Shown one piece after another: positions 39,536 through 58,834 of a stretch of DNA of 64,000 bases (positions are counted from its first letter, which is position 1; each line of letters begins with the position of its first letter). A program made the translations under genes and the position numbers. The stretch spans positions 4,510,322 to 4,574,321 of the forward strand of contig NZ_CP036273.1 of assembly GCF_007747215.1 (NCBI RefSeq), given 5' to 3'. The notes under the pieces are model-generated. The model saw nothing but the letters and a program-made list of their open reading frames with translations. It did not search any database and had not been told where the DNA came from. This stretch comes from Urbifossiella limnaea. GTDB taxonomy: Bacteria > Planctomycetota > Planctomycetia > Gemmatales > Gemmataceae.

Positions 39536-40423
39536 CGTAGGCTTCGGAGTGGTTGGAGCGGTGAGCCGGGCGCAGCAGGCGGCATTCCCTGACCCATCCT
39601 CTTGTAGATGGGCAGCGGGGCGGCCCGGACGCGGGCGGGGGCTGCTGACCGGCTTGCTCGACCGCGATGACTACTGACCCGAGTTTTGGGGCACCCCCAC
39701 AGGGGGATGGGTTGGTAGACCAGGGCGTATGCCGCGTTCCGGGATCAATCACCCGGCCGTTGCCTGGGAAAACCCGCGCGCTCGCATCGGGCGGCGGGAA
39801 CTCGGTTTCGTCGGTCGCGGCCTCCCCCGGGGTCCCGGCCGGGGTCGGCTGCGGGCCGGCTCTCGCCGCCCACTCGGCATTCCGTTTTGGGTCGGGGGTA
39901 CGTCCGCCGAGGCTCGCAACCCGGGCGGCCAGCTGCGGGGCTGAGCCCGCGCCCCCGGGGTGGTGTCCGCAGGACGGACACCACCCCAGGGCCACCGGGA
40001 CGTGGCCGCCAACGCCCGGATGACCCAGGAGTACCGGCTACACGTTCGAGCCCGCCAGCACGTGCCGAACACCGGGAAGCCGCGCACCTCCAGCCATTAG
40101 CGAAAAGGAAAGCTATCATCGCGAGCCCAGTCGCGGCGGAGTTCGCGGAAGCGGTCGCGGATCGCCATGCCGCAGATCCAGGCGGCAGGAGTTGCCTGGC
40201 CGTGATGATGCTCGTGGCACGTGGCAACGGCTGCCACCGAAGCGGCCGTGCGACGACCTCAGCTCCTGGACTTCAACCGCTTCGAGTACGTCGGCACGCC
40301 GGCGGGGATGACGCTGCTCGCCGGCACCGTGTCGTACCCGGCCGGGTAGCGTCTGGCATGCGACGTGCATTCCGAGTGTGCACGGCCTCCAGGTCGGACA
40401 CCCACCACGAAGTAGGAACTTCC
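39536..40423 (+). other. gene-poor stretch with a perfect hairpin
   Basis: I find no gene that I can support in these 888 bp. There is a 13-bp perfect stem at 39957-39969 with 39975-39987 (loop CAGGA) without a T tract. Short open frames with insertion-sequence-like character (for example a tail ending RQHVPNTGKPRTSSH at about 40100) suggest decayed mobile DNA. Confidence 0.4.
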
Positions 40424-40708
40424 ATGCTGTCGCTGCTGAGCTGGCTCGTCGTCGGTCTGATCGTCGGCTTCGTCGCCCGCGCCCTCGTCCCCGGGCGGCA
40501 GAAGATCGGCGTGCCCCTGACCATCGGCATCGGCATCGCCGGCGCCATGCTCGGCGGGCTAATCTCCCTCGCCATCTGGCCGACGTGGGCCGACCAGCCC
40601 GACGTGAACCGCATGTGGCCGGGCTGGCTGATGTCGGTCGTCGGGGCGGTCATCGTCCTCGCCGGCTACCTCGCCGCGACCAACCAGCGGGACGTCGTCC
40701 GCAGCTAA
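40424..40708 (+). CDS. GlsB/YeaQ/YmgE-family membrane protein
   Basis: A 94-residue protein with three membrane segments (LSLLSWLVVGLIVGFVARAL, TIGIGIAGAMLGGLISLAI, VVGAVIVLAGYLAAT) and the Gly-rich pattern of the transglycosylase-associated (GlsB/YeaQ/YmgE) family, common stress-linked inner membrane proteins of unknown mechanism. Length matches the family (about 80-100 residues). A terminator hairpin follows 33 bp after the stop. Confidence 0.85.
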   Translation: MLSLLSWLVVGLIVGFVARALVPGRQKIGVPLTIGIGIAGAMLGGLISLAIWPTWADQPDVNRMWPGWLMSVVGAVIVLAGYLAATNQRDVVRS

Positions 40709-40740
40709 CCCCCCGACCCGCCGGCGTTCTCCTCTCCACC

Positions 40741-40779
40741 CCACCCCGAGGCCGGGCGCCCCGGGGTGGGTTCGTTTTC
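40741..40779 (+). terminator. terminator after GlsB-family gene
   Basis: An 8-bp outer stem CCACCCCG (40741) with CGGGGTGG (ending 40769), extended inward with one mismatch, followed by TTCGTTTTCC. It separates the membrane protein gene from the amylase. Confidence 0.7.
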
Positions 40780-40801
40780 CCCCCACCCGATGCGAACCCC
40801 G

Positions 40802-42283
40802 ATGCCCGAACACAACGCCGTGATGATGCAGGCCTTCCACTGGTACTCCCCGGACGACGGCACGTTCTGGGACCAGCTGGCGGCGCGGGCCGGGGAGTTC
40901 GCCGCCGCCGGGATCGACGCCGTGTGGCTGCCGCCGGCGTCGAAGGGGGCTAACGGGACTGCCGACGTGGGCTACGGCGTCTACGACCTGTACGACCTCG
41001 GCGAGTTCGACCAGAAGGGCACGGTCCGCACGAAGTACGGCACGAAGACGCAGTACCTCGCGGTGGTGAAAGCGATCCAGGCAGCCGGGGTGCGGGTGTA
41101 CGCGGACATCGTGCTCAACCACCGCCTCGGGGCCGACGCCTTCGAGCCCGTCCGCGCCACGCCGTTCCCCGCGGACGACCGCCGCACCCCGAAGGGCGAG
41201 CCGCGCGAAGTCCGCGCCGCCACGTCGTTCACCTTCCCCGGCCGGGCCGGGGCGCACTCCGCGTTCGCCTGGAACTGGACGCACTTCGACGGCAGCGACT
41301 ACGACCACAACCAGCCCGACGACCGTTCCACGGTGTACCTGTTCGACGGCAAGCAGTGGGACGACCGGGTGTCGCTGGAGTTCGGCAGCTTCGCGTTCCT
41401 GATGGGGGCCGACCTCGACTTCGAGTCGCCGGAGGTGAACGACGAGCTGACCCGGTGGGGCCGGTGGTTCCTGGACACCACCGGCGTGGACGGGTTCCGC
41501 TTCGATGCGGTGAAGCACATCTCGGCGCCGGTGTTCCCGGCGTGGCTGGAGCACATGCGGGCGCACGCCGGCAAGGACCTGTTCACGGTCGCCGAGTACT
41601 GGTCGGGAAACGTCGGCGAGCTGCACGGGTTCCTGGACGAGGCGGGGCCGCTGTTCACCGCGTTCGACGTGCCGCTGCACTACAACTTCCACGCGGCGAG
41701 CCGGGCCGGCGGGAACTACGACATGCGCCGGCTGTTCGACGGGTCGCTGGTGAAGGACCGGCCGCTCCAGGCGGTGACGTTCGTCACGAACCACGACTCG
41801 CAGCCGCTGCAGGCGCTGGAGTCGGTGGTGGAGCCGTGGTTCGTGCCGCTGGCCTACGCCTGCATCCTCCTGCGCCGCGACGGCTACCCGTGCCTGTTCC
41901 TGCCGGACCTCGACGGCGCCGCGTACGAGGACGTGGGCCGCGACGGGAACCGGCACCGGGTGGTGATGCCGTCACACCGGGTGCTGTTGGACGTGTTCCT
42001 GCGGGCGCGGAAGGGGTACGGCCACGGCGAGCAGGTGGACTACTTCGACCACTGGAACCGCATCGGGTGGGTGCGGCTGGGGACGGCCGAGCACCCGAAG
42101 GCGATGGCGGTGCTGCTGAGCGACGGGCCGGCGGGGACGAAGTGGATGGGGACGAACCGGCCGGAGGGGACGACGTTCCGCGACCTCACGGGGCACGTCG
42201 CGGACGCGGTGGCGGTGAACGCCGACGGGTTCGGCGAGTTCCGGTGCGACGGCGGGTCGGTGTCGGTGTGGGTGGAGGAGTGA
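40802..42283 (+). CDS. cytoplasmic alpha-amylase (GH13, AmyA type)
   Basis: A 493-residue glycoside hydrolase without signal peptide. The start MPEHNAVMMQAFHWYSPDDG is typical of the cytoplasmic AmyA type; an ATG at 40790 is an alternative. GH13 regions are seen in order: VYADIVLNHRLG (I), GFRFDAVKHI with the nucleophile Asp (II), FTVAEYWSGN with the acid/base Glu (III), FVTNHDSQP with the transition-state Asp (IV). It hydrolyses internal alpha-1,4 bonds in storage glucan or maltodextrin. No neighbour belongs to a glycogen operon. Confidence 0.95.
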   Translation: MPEHNAVMMQAFHWYSPDDGTFWDQLAARAGEFAAAGIDAVWLPPASKGANGTADVGYGVYDLYDLGEFDQKGTVRTKYGTKTQYLAVVKAIQAAGVRVYADIVLNHRLGADAFEPVRATPFPADDRRTPKGEPREVRAATSFTFPGRAGAHSAFAWNWTHFDGSDYDHNQPDDRSTVYLFDGKQWDDRVSLEFGSFAFLMGADLDFESPEVNDELTRWGRWFLDTTGVDGFRFDAVKHISAPVFPAWLEHMRAHAGKDLFTVAEYWSGNVGELHGFLDEAGPLFTAFDVPLHYNFHAASRAGGNYDMRRLFDGSLVKDRPLQAVTFVTNHDSQPLQALESVVEPWFVPLAYACILLRRDGYPCLFLPDLDGAAYEDVGRDGNRHRVVMPSHRVLLDVFLRARKGYGHGEQVDYFDHWNRIGWVRLGTAEHPKAMAVLLSDGPAGTKWMGTNRPEGTTFRDLTGHVADAVAVNADGFGEFRCDGGSVSVWVEE

Positions 42284-42428
42284 GGCGGTCTCTCGCGGCC
42301 GGACCACCGGGGGAGCCGGCGGGCGCAGCTCGTCCACCTCGCCGCCGACGGGTGGCCGGGGCGGCATCGCCACCGGTGTACCACGTCCGCGCGCACACCG
42401 CGCGTGAGCTTCCGCCCCCTGCAGTCGA

Positions 42429-52790
<10,362 letters not shown>

Positions 52791-52814
52791 GGGCGGGTCC
52801 GTGTGCGGTCCGCG

Positions 52815-55800
52815 TCAGTCCTTCCGGGCCGGGCCGAGCACCTCGGCCGCCGGGCGGTCGTTGATCGTCTCCAGCGTCGGGATCGCACGCAGCGCGGCGG
52901 CGTCCCGCTCCGGCAGGTACGAGAACTGAACCGCCCGCAGCTGCAACCCGCGGAGCGGCGACAGGTCCGTCACCCGGGTGTTCGCGAAGTGGAGCGTCCG
53001 CAGCGGCATCCCCGCCAGCGGGCCGAGGTCGCTCACCTGCGTGATGTTCACGCACAGGAAGTCGAGCGGCAGCCCGGCGAGCGGCGACAGGTCCGTCAGC
53101 CGGCCCCCGCCGCCGACGTTCAGCCACGTGAGCGGCATCCCCTTCAGCGGCGTCAGGTCGGTCCCGCTCCAGCCCCACGCCATCAGGTATTCGAGCGGCA
53201 TCCCCCTCAGCGGCGACAGGTCGGCCACCGGGTTCCCGTTCCACGACAGGTGGGTGAGCTTCAGCCCCTGAAGCGGCGACACGTCGGTCAGTTGGGTGCC
53301 GGGGCCGACCGTCATGTCGAGCTTGCGCAGCTGCGGGAGCATCCGCACCGGGCCGACGTCCTTCACCCCGCCGGTCTTGAACGCGAGCCCGGTCACCACC
53401 CCGTCCGCGACCGTCGGCGTCACCTTCCCGTCGAACCCCGGGTTCTTCTCCTTCATGGCGCGGACGAACTCGGCGACTTGCTCCTCGGGCGACAGGCCGA
53501 CCAGCGACGGGGCGGCGCTCGCCGCGCGGAGATCGACCTCGACCTCGGCGTCGAACATGAGGCCCGGGTCGCCGCGGCCGGCGAGGGTGCGGGCCATCAC
53601 CCCGATCGTCCGCGGGGCGGTGCCTACGAACACGTCCTTCCCGCCGTGCGTCACCCGCACCGGCTGGTCCAGGTCGAGCAACCGGTCGTCGAGGCGGATC
53701 AGCAGCTTCGGAACGCCCTCGGCGGCGGCGACGGTGATCGTCTGCGCGCCGCGTGCTGCGTCCACCAGCGTCCCATCCTTCGCCGCGTCGTCGGGCACGG
53801 CGAGCCAGTACAGCCGGTCGCGCGGCCGGTCCGACTGCTCCCACACGACGCGGTCGGGCACCGGGTTGCGGGCGAACTTCGCCATCCACGGCAGGGCGAT
53901 CTTGTCCTCCAGGCCCATCCACGCCGCCTTGCCGGGGTGGAGCTTCAGTAAGTGCTCGTACCCACGCGGGTCGGCCTTGCGGAGGTCGGCGAGCCGGCCG
54001 GCGTACTCGCGTGCGGCCGCGTTCCGCTTGAACGCCGCGTCGTTCTCCCCGACCTGGATGGCGAAAGGGACGTTCCGCAGCGACCGCACCGGCGCCTTGT
54101 TCGGGTGCCCGCCCATCATTGCCGCCGCGGCCCACCGGTCCGCGACCCGCGGGGCGAGCTGGTACACCCCGTCGCCCCCGGCCCCGTACCCGAGCAGGTA
54201 GACACGGTCCGGGTTCACCCCCTCGACCGCGACCAGGTCTTCCACCAGCCGGCCCAACATGCCGTCGATGTGGGCGTCGTGCCACAAGTCCCACGTGTCG
54301 GTCGGGGCGCGGGGGGCGACGTAGAGCCCTTCTGCCACGGCGTACAACTTCTTCTGGTTCTCCCACTGGGCGTCGTTCGTCGCCTTCGCCGTCCCCCCGC
54401 CGCCGTGGAGCGACACGTACAGGCTCCACCCGTCCTTCGGCTTCTCGCCGAACGGCTGCACCGAGTACGGCATCGTGAACTCGCCCTGCCGCACGACCCG
54501 CTCCTTGACCGCGTCGGCGCGGTCCTTCCGGGTGCGGGCGAGGTGCGCGTCCCACAGCAGCGCGCGGGCGGCCGCGGCGTCCGCCTTCGTCAGCGGCTCG
54601 TCGGCGAATCGCTCCTCGGCCACCTCGGCGGGTGTGCCGCCGGTGTCAAGGGCGGCGCGGAGGCGGGTGACGGCGTCGGCCGAATCGGGGTACGGGCTGC
54701 GAGCCCACGGCGCCGCGGCGGTCGGGGCGCGGAGGATGCTGACCACCCCGTTCGACCCGGCGACGACCAGGAAGCGGCCCTCGGGGGTGAACGCGACCTG
54801 CCGCGGGGTGCCGCCGAACGGGGCTGGGCCGACGCTCGCCGGGCGGGCGGGGGCGGTGCGGTCCCACACCAGCAGAGTCTTCGCCCGCGTGGCCGCGACG
54901 AAGCGGCCGGTCGGGTCCACGGCCAGCCCGCGGAGGTTCGGCCCGCCGCCGGCCAGCACCGTCTCCTTCCGGTCGGTCGTGTCCCACAGCCGGACGGTGC
55001 CGTCCCACCCGCCGTAGGCGAGGGTCCGGCCGTCGGCGGCGAACGCGACCCGCACGTCGGCCCGGCTGGGCTTCGCCGGGCCGAGGGTCTGGAGCCGCCG
55101 GAGCGACCGCCGGTCGGCGATTCCGACCCGGCCGTCTTCGGCCCCGGCGGACGCGACGAACCGGTTGTCCGGCCCGGCCGCCACCGCCCCGACGGCGAGG
55201 TTGTGTGACCGCAGCGGCGGCTGCGGCTCGCCGGTCGAGGCGTCCCACACGAGCACCCCGCCGTCGGCGTCGCCGGCCAAGAGCAGCTTTCCGTCGCCGC
55301 TGTAAGCCACGTCGCCGGCCAGCGGCTTTTCGACCTTCAGCCGGCGGACGGCGGCGCCGGTCGCGGCGTCCCAGACCCGCACGTCGCCGTCGCCGCTGGC
55401 GGACGCGAGGTGTGCGCCGTCCGGCGCGAAGGCGACGGAGAAGACCGGTTTGGCGTGGCCGGTCAGGGCGCGGACCGGCGGCAGCGCCGCGCCCGCGGGC
55501 CAGTCGCCGAGGTCCCACACGATCACGCCGCCGTCGGCGCCCGCGGACGCGACCCGCCGGCCGTCCGGGCTGACGGCGACGGCCGCGACCTCGCCGGCGT
55601 GCCCCCGCGGCGACGCGGCCGACCAGCCGGGCACGTCGAAGGTCAGCACCCGCCGCGGCTGGTCCCGCGCCTCGGCGGTCAGCAGGAACAGCGACCTCCC
55701 GTCGGCGCTCAGCCCGACGTGCCCGCCGCGCGGGCCGATCGGCGGCAGCGCGGTCGGCTCAAACGTATCGAGGTTCCACCGGGTCACCGCGTGGCCGTTC

Positions 55801-58013
55801 GGGTTCTTCGCCGCCACGCAGGACGCCGACAGCAGCGACTTCCCGCCCGGCTCGAACGCCAGCCAGTTCGCCGGCGTGTCGAGCAGCTTCAGCAATGACT
55901 GCGTCTCCACGTCCCAGACCGCGAGTTCGGTGCCGTTCCCGGTCGCCAGCCGCTTCCCGTCCGGGCTGAACGCCGCGAACGCCGGGGCGGTCTTGTGGGC
56001 GGTCAACGTCGTCGGCGGGGCGTCGCCGCCGACCGCCCACAACTTCACCGCCGCGCCTTCGTCGGCCCACGCCAGCCGCGACCCGTCCGGGCTCAGCCCG
56101 AAGGTGTAGAAGACGGTCTTGTCGGCCTTCTCTGCCGGGAACGAACGTATCACCGCCTGCCCGGCCACGTCCCACACGTCGAGCCCCTTCGGGCCGGCGG
56201 CGAAGATCGTCTTCGCGTCGGCGGAGAAGGCGACGTCGCGGGGCATCACCGCGACCGGGCCGAGCGTCGCCACCGCGGTGCCGGTCTCGGCTTCCCAGAC
56301 GGTGATGGTGCCGGGGGTCTTCGCGTCCGGCCGGGCGGCGGCGGCGACGAGCCGGCCGTCGCGGCTGATCGCGGCGGGGCCGCTCTCCGGATCCCGCGGG
56401 GCGAAGGTGCGGAGCAGGTCGCCGGTGGCCGGGTCGAATAGGCCGACGGCGTCCCGGCCCGGGATGACGAGCCGGCGGCCGGCGGCGTCCTGCCGGAACT
56501 CGACGTGGGCGGGGACGGCGAGTTCGTCGGGGACGAGGAACCGCGGGTCGGCGAAGACGGCGACGAGTTCGGGCGGCGCCTTCTTCGCGTTCCCGCCGCC
56601 GGCGAGGGCGAGCAGCGCGGGCGGGATCTGGTCGCGGGTGCGGCCGTCGAGCGGGCTCGGCCGGGCGGCGAGGTCCGCGGCCGTCGGCGGCTGCCAGACG
56701 GACGGCTTCGGCGGGAGCGACTCGGGGGCGACGACCTGTTCGTCGGCCGGGCGGAGTGCGCGATAGCCGGCGACGCCGAGCGCCGCGACCGCCACGACCC
56801 CGGCCGCGACCGCCGCCCAGCCTTTGGCGTCCCACCGCCGCGCGGGGGCGACGCCGGGCACGGCCGGCGCCGGCACGCGCTTCGGGTCGGCGAGGTGGGC
56901 CTGGAACGCGGCGAGCAGCGCGGCCACGTCCGCCGCCGTCGGGATGCGGTCGTCCGGGTTCTTCGCTAGCAACGTCTCGACGACCGCGGCCAGCCACTTC
57001 GGCACCCGCGGGTTCAGCTTCCGGACCGGCGTCGGGATGTCGTTGCACACCCGCCGCAGCACCGCGACGGTGTGGTCGGCCTTGAACGCCGGCGTGCCGG
57101 TGCAGAGCGTGTACAGCACGCTGCCGAGGCTGAACAGGTCCGACCGTGGATCGACCTGCCCGCCGCGGGCCTGCTCCGGCGACATGTACAGCGGCGTGCC
57201 GGCGATGATCCCGCTGCGCGAGATGGTGGCGTCGTCGGCGGCGCGGGCGAGGCCGAAGTCGGTGAGGCGGACCCGGCCGGTGTCGGCTTCGAGGAGGATG
57301 TTCCCGGGCTTCACGTCGCGGTGGACGAGCCCCTGGGCGTGGGCGGCGGCGAGCCCCCGGGCCGCGGCCAGCCCGATCCGCACGACCTCGCCGACGGGCA
57401 GGGCGCCGTCGGCCCGCACCCGGTCCTCGAGCGTCCGGCCGCGGACGAACTCCATCACCAGGTACGGGACCGCGGCGTCGTCGTGGACCGAGTGGATGTC
57501 GACGACGTGGTCGTCCCGGACGGCGGCTGCGGCCCGGGCCTCGCGGGCGAACCGGCGGCGGGCGGTCGGCACCGCGGCGAGCGCGGGGGCGAGGACCTTC
57601 AGCGCCACGGTCCGCTCGAGGGTGGTATCGACCGCGCGGAAGACGACGCCCATCCCGCCGCGGCCGACGACGCCGAGGACCTCGTAATGCCCGATCCGGC
57701 CGACCGATTCGGCCCGCCCCGGCGGGGCGAGGAGGAGCGACACGTCGGCGTCGTCGCCGGCCCCGTCCGGCGCCCGGGTGTCGGCGTCGTCCTGGACCCC
57801 GGCCCCGGGCACGATGGTGCGGGTGGGGCCGTCGCCGTCCGTACTCGGTGGGATGGTTCGGGTTACGCCGCTGTCGTCGGGTTCGGCACGCAGCAGGATT
57901 TCGACCCGGCTCCGGAGGGCGGAATCGGTGCCGCAGGCGGAATCGAGGTAGGAGGCCCGCGCCGCGGGGTCGTCGAGCGCGGCCGCGGCGGCCCGGATTT
58001 CGTGTTCGGTCAT
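52815..58013 (-). CDS. membrane Ser/Thr kinase with WD40, esterase-like and leucine-rich domains (1732 aa)
   Basis: Order from the N-terminus: a sigma-like lead segment (AAALDDPAARASYLDSAC), kinase at about 105-370 (GHYEVLGVVGRGGMGVVFRA, HRDVKPGNILL, DFGLARAADDAT), membrane span near 405, WD40 repeats to about 1105, an alpha/beta-hydrolase esterase-like domain (1180-1380), a beta linker, then leucine-rich repeats (LTDVSPLQGLKLTHLSWNG and similar) to the end. The esterase nucleophile elbow reads LLGYGAGGDGV, with Gly where the catalytic Ser of GxSxG should be (near residue 1275), so this domain is probably a binding module. The ATG at 58013 is preferred over a GTG at 58025. It is divergent from the sigma factor at 58161. 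Confidence 0.92.
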   Translation of the reverse strand: MTEHEIRAAAAALDDPAARASYLDSACGTDSALRSRVEILLRAEPDDSGVTRTIPPSTDGDGPTRTIVPGAGVQDDADTRAPDGAGDDADVSLLLAPPGRAESVGRIGHYEVLGVVGRGGMGVVFRAVDTTLERTVALKVLAPALAAVPTARRRFAREARAAAAVRDDHVVDIHSVHDDAAVPYLVMEFVRGRTLEDRVRADGALPVGEVVRIGLAAARGLAAAHAQGLVHRDVKPGNILLEADTGRVRLTDFGLARAADDATISRSGIIAGTPLYMSPEQARGGQVDPRSDLFSLGSVLYTLCTGTPAFKADHTVAVLRRVCNDIPTPVRKLNPRVPKWLAAVVETLLAKNPDDRIPTAADVAALLAAFQAHLADPKRVPAPAVPGVAPARRWDAKGWAAVAAGVVAVAALGVAGYRALRPADEQVVAPESLPPKPSVWQPPTAADLAARPSPLDGRTRDQIPPALLALAGGGNAKKAPPELVAVFADPRFLVPDELAVPAHVEFRQDAAGRRLVIPGRDAVGLFDPATGDLLRTFAPRDPESGPAAISRDGRLVAAAARPDAKTPGTITVWEAETGTAVATLGPVAVMPRDVAFSADAKTIFAAGPKGLDVWDVAGQAVIRSFPAEKADKTVFYTFGLSPDGSRLAWADEGAAVKLWAVGGDAPPTTLTAHKTAPAFAAFSPDGKRLATGNGTELAVWDVETQSLLKLLDTPANWLAFEPGGKSLLSASCVAAKNPNGHAVTRWNLDTFEPTALPPIGPRGGHVGLSADGRSLFLLTAEARDQPRRVLTFDVPGWSAASPRGHAGEVAAVAVSPDGRRVASAGADGGVIVWDLGDWPAGAALPPVRALTGHAKPVFSVAFAPDGAHLASASGDGDVRVWDAATGAAVRRLKVEKPLAGDVAYSGDGKLLLAGDADGGVLVWDASTGEPQPPLRSHNLAVGAVAAGPDNRFVASAGAEDGRVGIADRRSLRRLQTLGPAKPSRADVRVAFAADGRTLAYGGWDGTVRLWDTTDRKETVLAGGGPNLRGLAVDPTGRFVAATRAKTLLVWDRTAPARPASVGPAPFGGTPRQVAFTPEGRFLVVAGSNGVVSILRAPTAAAPWARSPYPDSADAVTRLRAALDTGGTPAEVAEERFADEPLTKADAAAARALLWDAHLARTRKDRADAVKERVVRQGEFTMPYSVQPFGEKPKDGWSLYVSLHGGGGTAKATNDAQWENQKKLYAVAEGLYVAPRAPTDTWDLWHDAHIDGMLGRLVEDLVAVEGVNPDRVYLLGYGAGGDGVYQLAPRVADRWAAAAMMGGHPNKAPVRSLRNVPFAIQVGENDAAFKRNAAAREYAGRLADLRKADPRGYEHLLKLHPGKAAWMGLEDKIALPWMAKFARNPVPDRVVWEQSDRPRDRLYWLAVPDDAAKDGTLVDAARGAQTITVAAAEGVPKLLIRLDDRLLDLDQPVRVTHGGKDVFVGTAPRTIGVMARTLAGRGDPGLMFDAEVEVDLRAASAAPSLVGLSPEEQVAEFVRAMKEKNPGFDGKVTPTVADGVVTGLAFKTGGVKDVGPVRMLPQLRKLDMTVGPGTQLTDVSPLQGLKLTHLSWNGNPVADLSPLRGMPLEYLMAWGWSGTDLTPLKGMPLTWLNVGGGGRLTDLSPLAGLPLDFLCVNITQVSDLGPLAGMPLRTLHFANTRVTDLSPLRGLQLRAVQFSYLPERDAAALRAIPTLETINDRPAAEVLGPARKD

Positions 58014-58160
58014 GGCGGAGTCCACGGGTGCGGGCGTGAAGCCCCGTGATCAATGCGTCGTATCCGCCGAAACCCGCCAACTTTGGCGGCAGACCAAATT
58101 ATGAGAATTAGATACGGTTGCAACTTTCAATCCCTGCACCCGGGGGTAAAATGAACCGAC
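58014..58160. promoter_or_regulatory. divergent promoter region between kinase and ECF sigma genes
   Basis: A 147-bp spacer between two divergent genes. It holds the most AT-rich stretch of this part (58090-58130, including AAATTATGAGAATTAG), so promoters for both genes probably lie here. No individual box can be assigned. Confidence 0.45.
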
Positions 58161-58736
58161 ATGCCCGAGGTGACTCGCCTGCTCGACGCCGCGGCCGCCG
58201 GTGACCGCCGGGCCGCCGCGGACCTGCTCCCGCTCGTGTACGACGAGTTGCGGGCGCTCGCCGCCGCGCGGATGGCCGTCGAGTCGCCCGACCAGACGCT
58301 CCAGGCGACGGCGCTGGTCCACGAGGCCTATTTGCGGCTGGTCGGCCCGGCCGACGCCTGCCGCTGGGAGAACCGCGGTCACTTCTTCGCCGCCGCCGCC
58401 GAGGCCATGCGGCGGATTCTCGTGGACGCGGCACGCCGAAGGGGCCGCGAGAAGCACGGCGGGGGGCTCCGGCGCGTCGAACTGGACGGCGTGGCCGCCG
58501 TGGCCCCGGACCCGCGAGACGACCTGGTCGCGCTGGACGCGGCCCTGACCCGGTTGGCCGCCGAGGAGCCGCAGGCGGCCCGGCTGGTCGAACTCCGCCA
58601 CTTCGGCGGCATGCCACTGGCCGAGGCGGCCCACGTCCTCGGCGTCTCTCCGCGCACGGCGGACCGGGTGTGGGCGTTCGCCCGGGCGTGGCTCCACCGG
58701 GAACTGACCACGGACGCCGATCGCCAGCCGTCCTGA
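58161..58736 (+). CDS. ECF-type RNA polymerase sigma factor
   Basis: A 191-residue sigma factor of the extracytoplasmic-function type. Region 2 is at 20-95 (LVYDELRALAAARMA, then ALVHEAYLRLVGP and HFFAAAAEAMRRILVDAARRR); region 4 is near 135-180 (EPQAARLVELRHFGGMPLAEAAHVLGVSPRTADR, a clear HTH). There is no anti-sigma gene beside it; in planctomycetes such factors pair with the neighbouring Ser/Thr kinase instead. Here the kinase-LRR gene follows 98 bp downstream and another kinase is divergent. Confidence 0.92.
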   Translation: MPEVTRLLDAAAAGDRRAAADLLPLVYDELRALAAARMAVESPDQTLQATALVHEAYLRLVGPADACRWENRGHFFAAAAEAMRRILVDAARRRGREKHGGGLRRVELDGVAAVAPDPRDDLVALDAALTRLAAEEPQAARLVELRHFGGMPLAEAAHVLGVSPRTADRVWAFARAWLHRELTTDADRQPS

Positions 58737-58834
58737 ACAATTCTGGCGTAAAGCCGGCGCGACATCGCATTGTCAGCAGGTCGCCTTCCACCGGGCCCGT
58801 GCCGGAAGGTCCGCGATCGGCCGAGGTCGCCCCT

